Shown piece by piece: positions 5,964-7,028 of a stretch of DNA of 7,028 bases. Both the position numbers and the translations under genes were made by a program. Source of the stretch: Alphaproteobacteria bacterium (GTDB taxonomy: Bacteria > Pseudomonadota > Alphaproteobacteria > Rhizobiales > Xanthobacteraceae); NCBI GenBank assembly GCA_005884465.1, contig VAZH01000139.1, positions 1-7,028 on the forward strand, written 5' to 3'. Within the stretch, counting starts at the first letter, position 1. Each line of letters starts with the position of its first letter. The notes under the pieces are model-generated. The model was not told where the DNA came from and ran no database searches. It was given only the letters and a program-made list of their open reading frames with translations.

Positions 5964-5992
5964 AAGTGCGGGGCTCAACGGGCCCCGCACTT
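5964..5992 (-). terminator. Strong intrinsic terminator after the third MHS transporter
   Basis: An 11-bp stem, AAGTGCGGGGC (5964-5974) with GCCCCGCACTT (5982-5992) around a 7-nt loop. On the minus strand it is followed by a run of six T (complement of 5960-5965). It starts 10 nt past the TAA of the transporter. This is the most canonical terminator of the window and isolates the pseudogene remnant from read-through. Confidence 0.9.
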
Positions 5993-6002
5993 GCCTTGGC
6001 TT

Positions 6003-7028
6003 TTAACTTTTCGAGAGCGCCTTTTCATCTTCATCCCAGATGCTCATTTTGCGAGTCTCAGGCATCAGGAACAGCGAGAGCACGAGGCACACCGCAGGAA
6101 CTGCGATCGGGTAGATCAGCGCATAGGCAAGACTACCCGTCGCCGAGTAAGCCGCCGTGGTGATGAATGGCACCAACCCGCCACCCCAGCCGTTGCCAAT
6201 CATGTACGGCATGGAGACTGACGTGTAGCGGATCCTGCCGGGGAAAAATTCAGCGAGGAACGCGCCGATCGGCCCGTAGACCATCCCGACATAGGCGACC
6301 AGAATGGCGACAATCAAGACCGCAATCGGGATGTTGATGTGGCCCGGCTGCGTGACGGACCCGAGCCACGTATACAGCGGATAGTAGGTAACCGCCGCAA
6401 GAAAGAACCCGCCCAAGATCACCGGCTTGCGGCCGATGATGTCAGACAGCCAACCGAAGAAGATGAGTGTCGGGGTCCCGATGACGAGCCCGAGTCCCAC
6501 GATGAGGGAACTGGTGAGCGTGTCCACCTTGGAAACCGTCTGCAGGTAGAACAGCGCCCAGAACTGGCTTGAGTACCAGACCACGCCCTCGCCCAACACC
6601 ACGATGGTGGCGATCACCACGTATTTGAGATTGGCGGGATCGAGGAAGGCCTCGCGCCACGGATTTACGCTCGTCTGCCCCTTGGCCTTGATCTCCGCAT
6701 AGACCGGGGACTCCTCGAAATTGGCTCGCATGTACATGGTGACGAACACCAGCAGGAAGGAAAACAAGAACGGAATCCGCCACGCCCAGTCGTTGAACAC
6801 GGCTTCGCCAAAGTAGCTGCGGGTCGCGATGATCACGATGAGCGACAGCACGATTCCAAGGGTCGGCGAGGTCTGCAACCAGCCGGTATAATAGCCGCGG
6901 CGGTCTTCCGGCACGTGCTCGGCGACATAGGTGATAGCGCCGCCGTAAGAGCCGCCCAGGCAAAGACCCTGGACCATCCGTAAACCGAACAGGATGAACG
7001 CGGCGCTCAGGCCGATCTGATCGATGGT
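6003..7028 (-). CDS. MFS transporter, MHS type, without the periplasmic insertion (5' end outside window)
   Basis: The visible 341 codons run from the end of TM3 to the C-terminus of an inner-membrane proton symporter of the metabolite:H+ symporter branch; the substrate is unknown. Signatures: QGLCLGGSYGGAITYVAEH and the following DRRGYYTGWLQTSPTLG in the loop 4-5 area; WRIPFL; GEGVVWYSSQFWALFYLQ; the second motif A, GWLSDIIGRKPVIL; and PGRIRYTSVSMPYMIGNGW. The loop between TM9 and TM10 is only about a dozen residues (GSVTQPGHINIP), in contrast to the roughly 110 residues in the two paralogues downstream. The tail MPETRKMSIWDEDEKALSKS is short and charged. The frame is open to the window edge, and the first internal ATG (6977) falls inside a helix, so the real start lies beyond 7028. 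TAA at 6003-6005 is followed by a strong terminator. Confidence 0.92.
   Translation of the reverse strand, partial: TIDQIGLSAAFILFGLRMVQGLCLGGSYGGAITYVAEHVPEDRRGYYTGWLQTSPTLGIVLSLIVIIATRSYFGEAVFNDWAWRIPFLFSFLLVFVTMYMRANFEESPVYAEIKAKGQTSVNPWREAFLDPANLKYVVIATIVVLGEGVVWYSSQFWALFYLQTVSKVDTLTSSLIVGLGLVIGTPTLIFFGWLSDIIGRKPVILGGFFLAAVTYYPLYTWLGSVTQPGHINIPIAVLIVAILVAYVGMVYGPIGAFLAEFFPGRIRYTSVSMPYMIGNGWGGGLVPFITTAAYSATGSLAYALIYPIAVPAVCLVLSLFLMPETRKMSIWDEDEKALSKS

Noticed and set aside
1..7028. tRNA or rRNA genes, CRISPR arrays, transposases, phage or toxin-antitoxin genes
   Set aside because: Looked for and not seen: no regularly spaced direct repeats, no transposase or integrase motifs, and no cloverleaf-like segment.

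Overview
The window looks like chromosomal DNA of a high-GC alphaproteobacterium of the Bradyrhizobium / Rhodopseudomonas group (Nitrobacteraceae). The pointers are the start of an atpI-atpB operon whose proteins read like those of this group, and two kinds of extragenic palindromic repeat that I recall as common in these genomes. The placement rests on recognition, not on a search.

Layout. (1) 1-754, minus strand: the 5' part of atpB (running off the left edge) preceded by atpI, with a plausible sigma-70 promoter at 823-851. These are the first genes of the F0 sector operon of ATP synthase. (2) 1026-2872, plus strand: a DsbA-fold / kappa-GST protein of the 2-hydroxychromene-2-carboxylate isomerase family, an exported coiled-coil protein of unknown function, a palindromic repeat of about 130 bp, and a YjbQ/UPF0047 protein. 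A perfect 14-bp hairpin at 2878-2909 separates this block from the convergent genes that follow. (3) 2954-7028, minus strand: three tandem genes of the metabolite:H+ symporter (MHS) branch of the major facilitator superfamily. The first (2954-4621) is intact. The second (5162 to about 5930) is a pseudogene that lacks its 5' half and carries at least two frame breaks. The third (6003 to beyond 7028) is intact as far as visible. Each is followed by its own hairpin terminator, so they look like separately ended transcription units, not one operon.

The blocks are functionally unrelated: energy metabolism, small housekeeping or hypothetical proteins, and uptake of unidentified organic metabolites. 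The MHS cluster is the most informative part. The intact and the broken gene share a roughly 110-residue periplasmic insertion with a cysteine pair between TM9 and TM10, and they share the same terminator stem, which suggests an old tandem duplication. The third paralogue lacks the insertion. The gap in front of the intact transporter (4622-5161) holds a near-perfect palindrome resembling an FNR/FixK-type site and a rhizobial extragenic palindrome, but no gene.

I did not find a convincing new multi-gene system. The points most worth a second look are the decaying transporter, the periplasmic insertion domain, the putative operator, and the repeat that abuts the ribosome binding site of the yjbQ-like gene.
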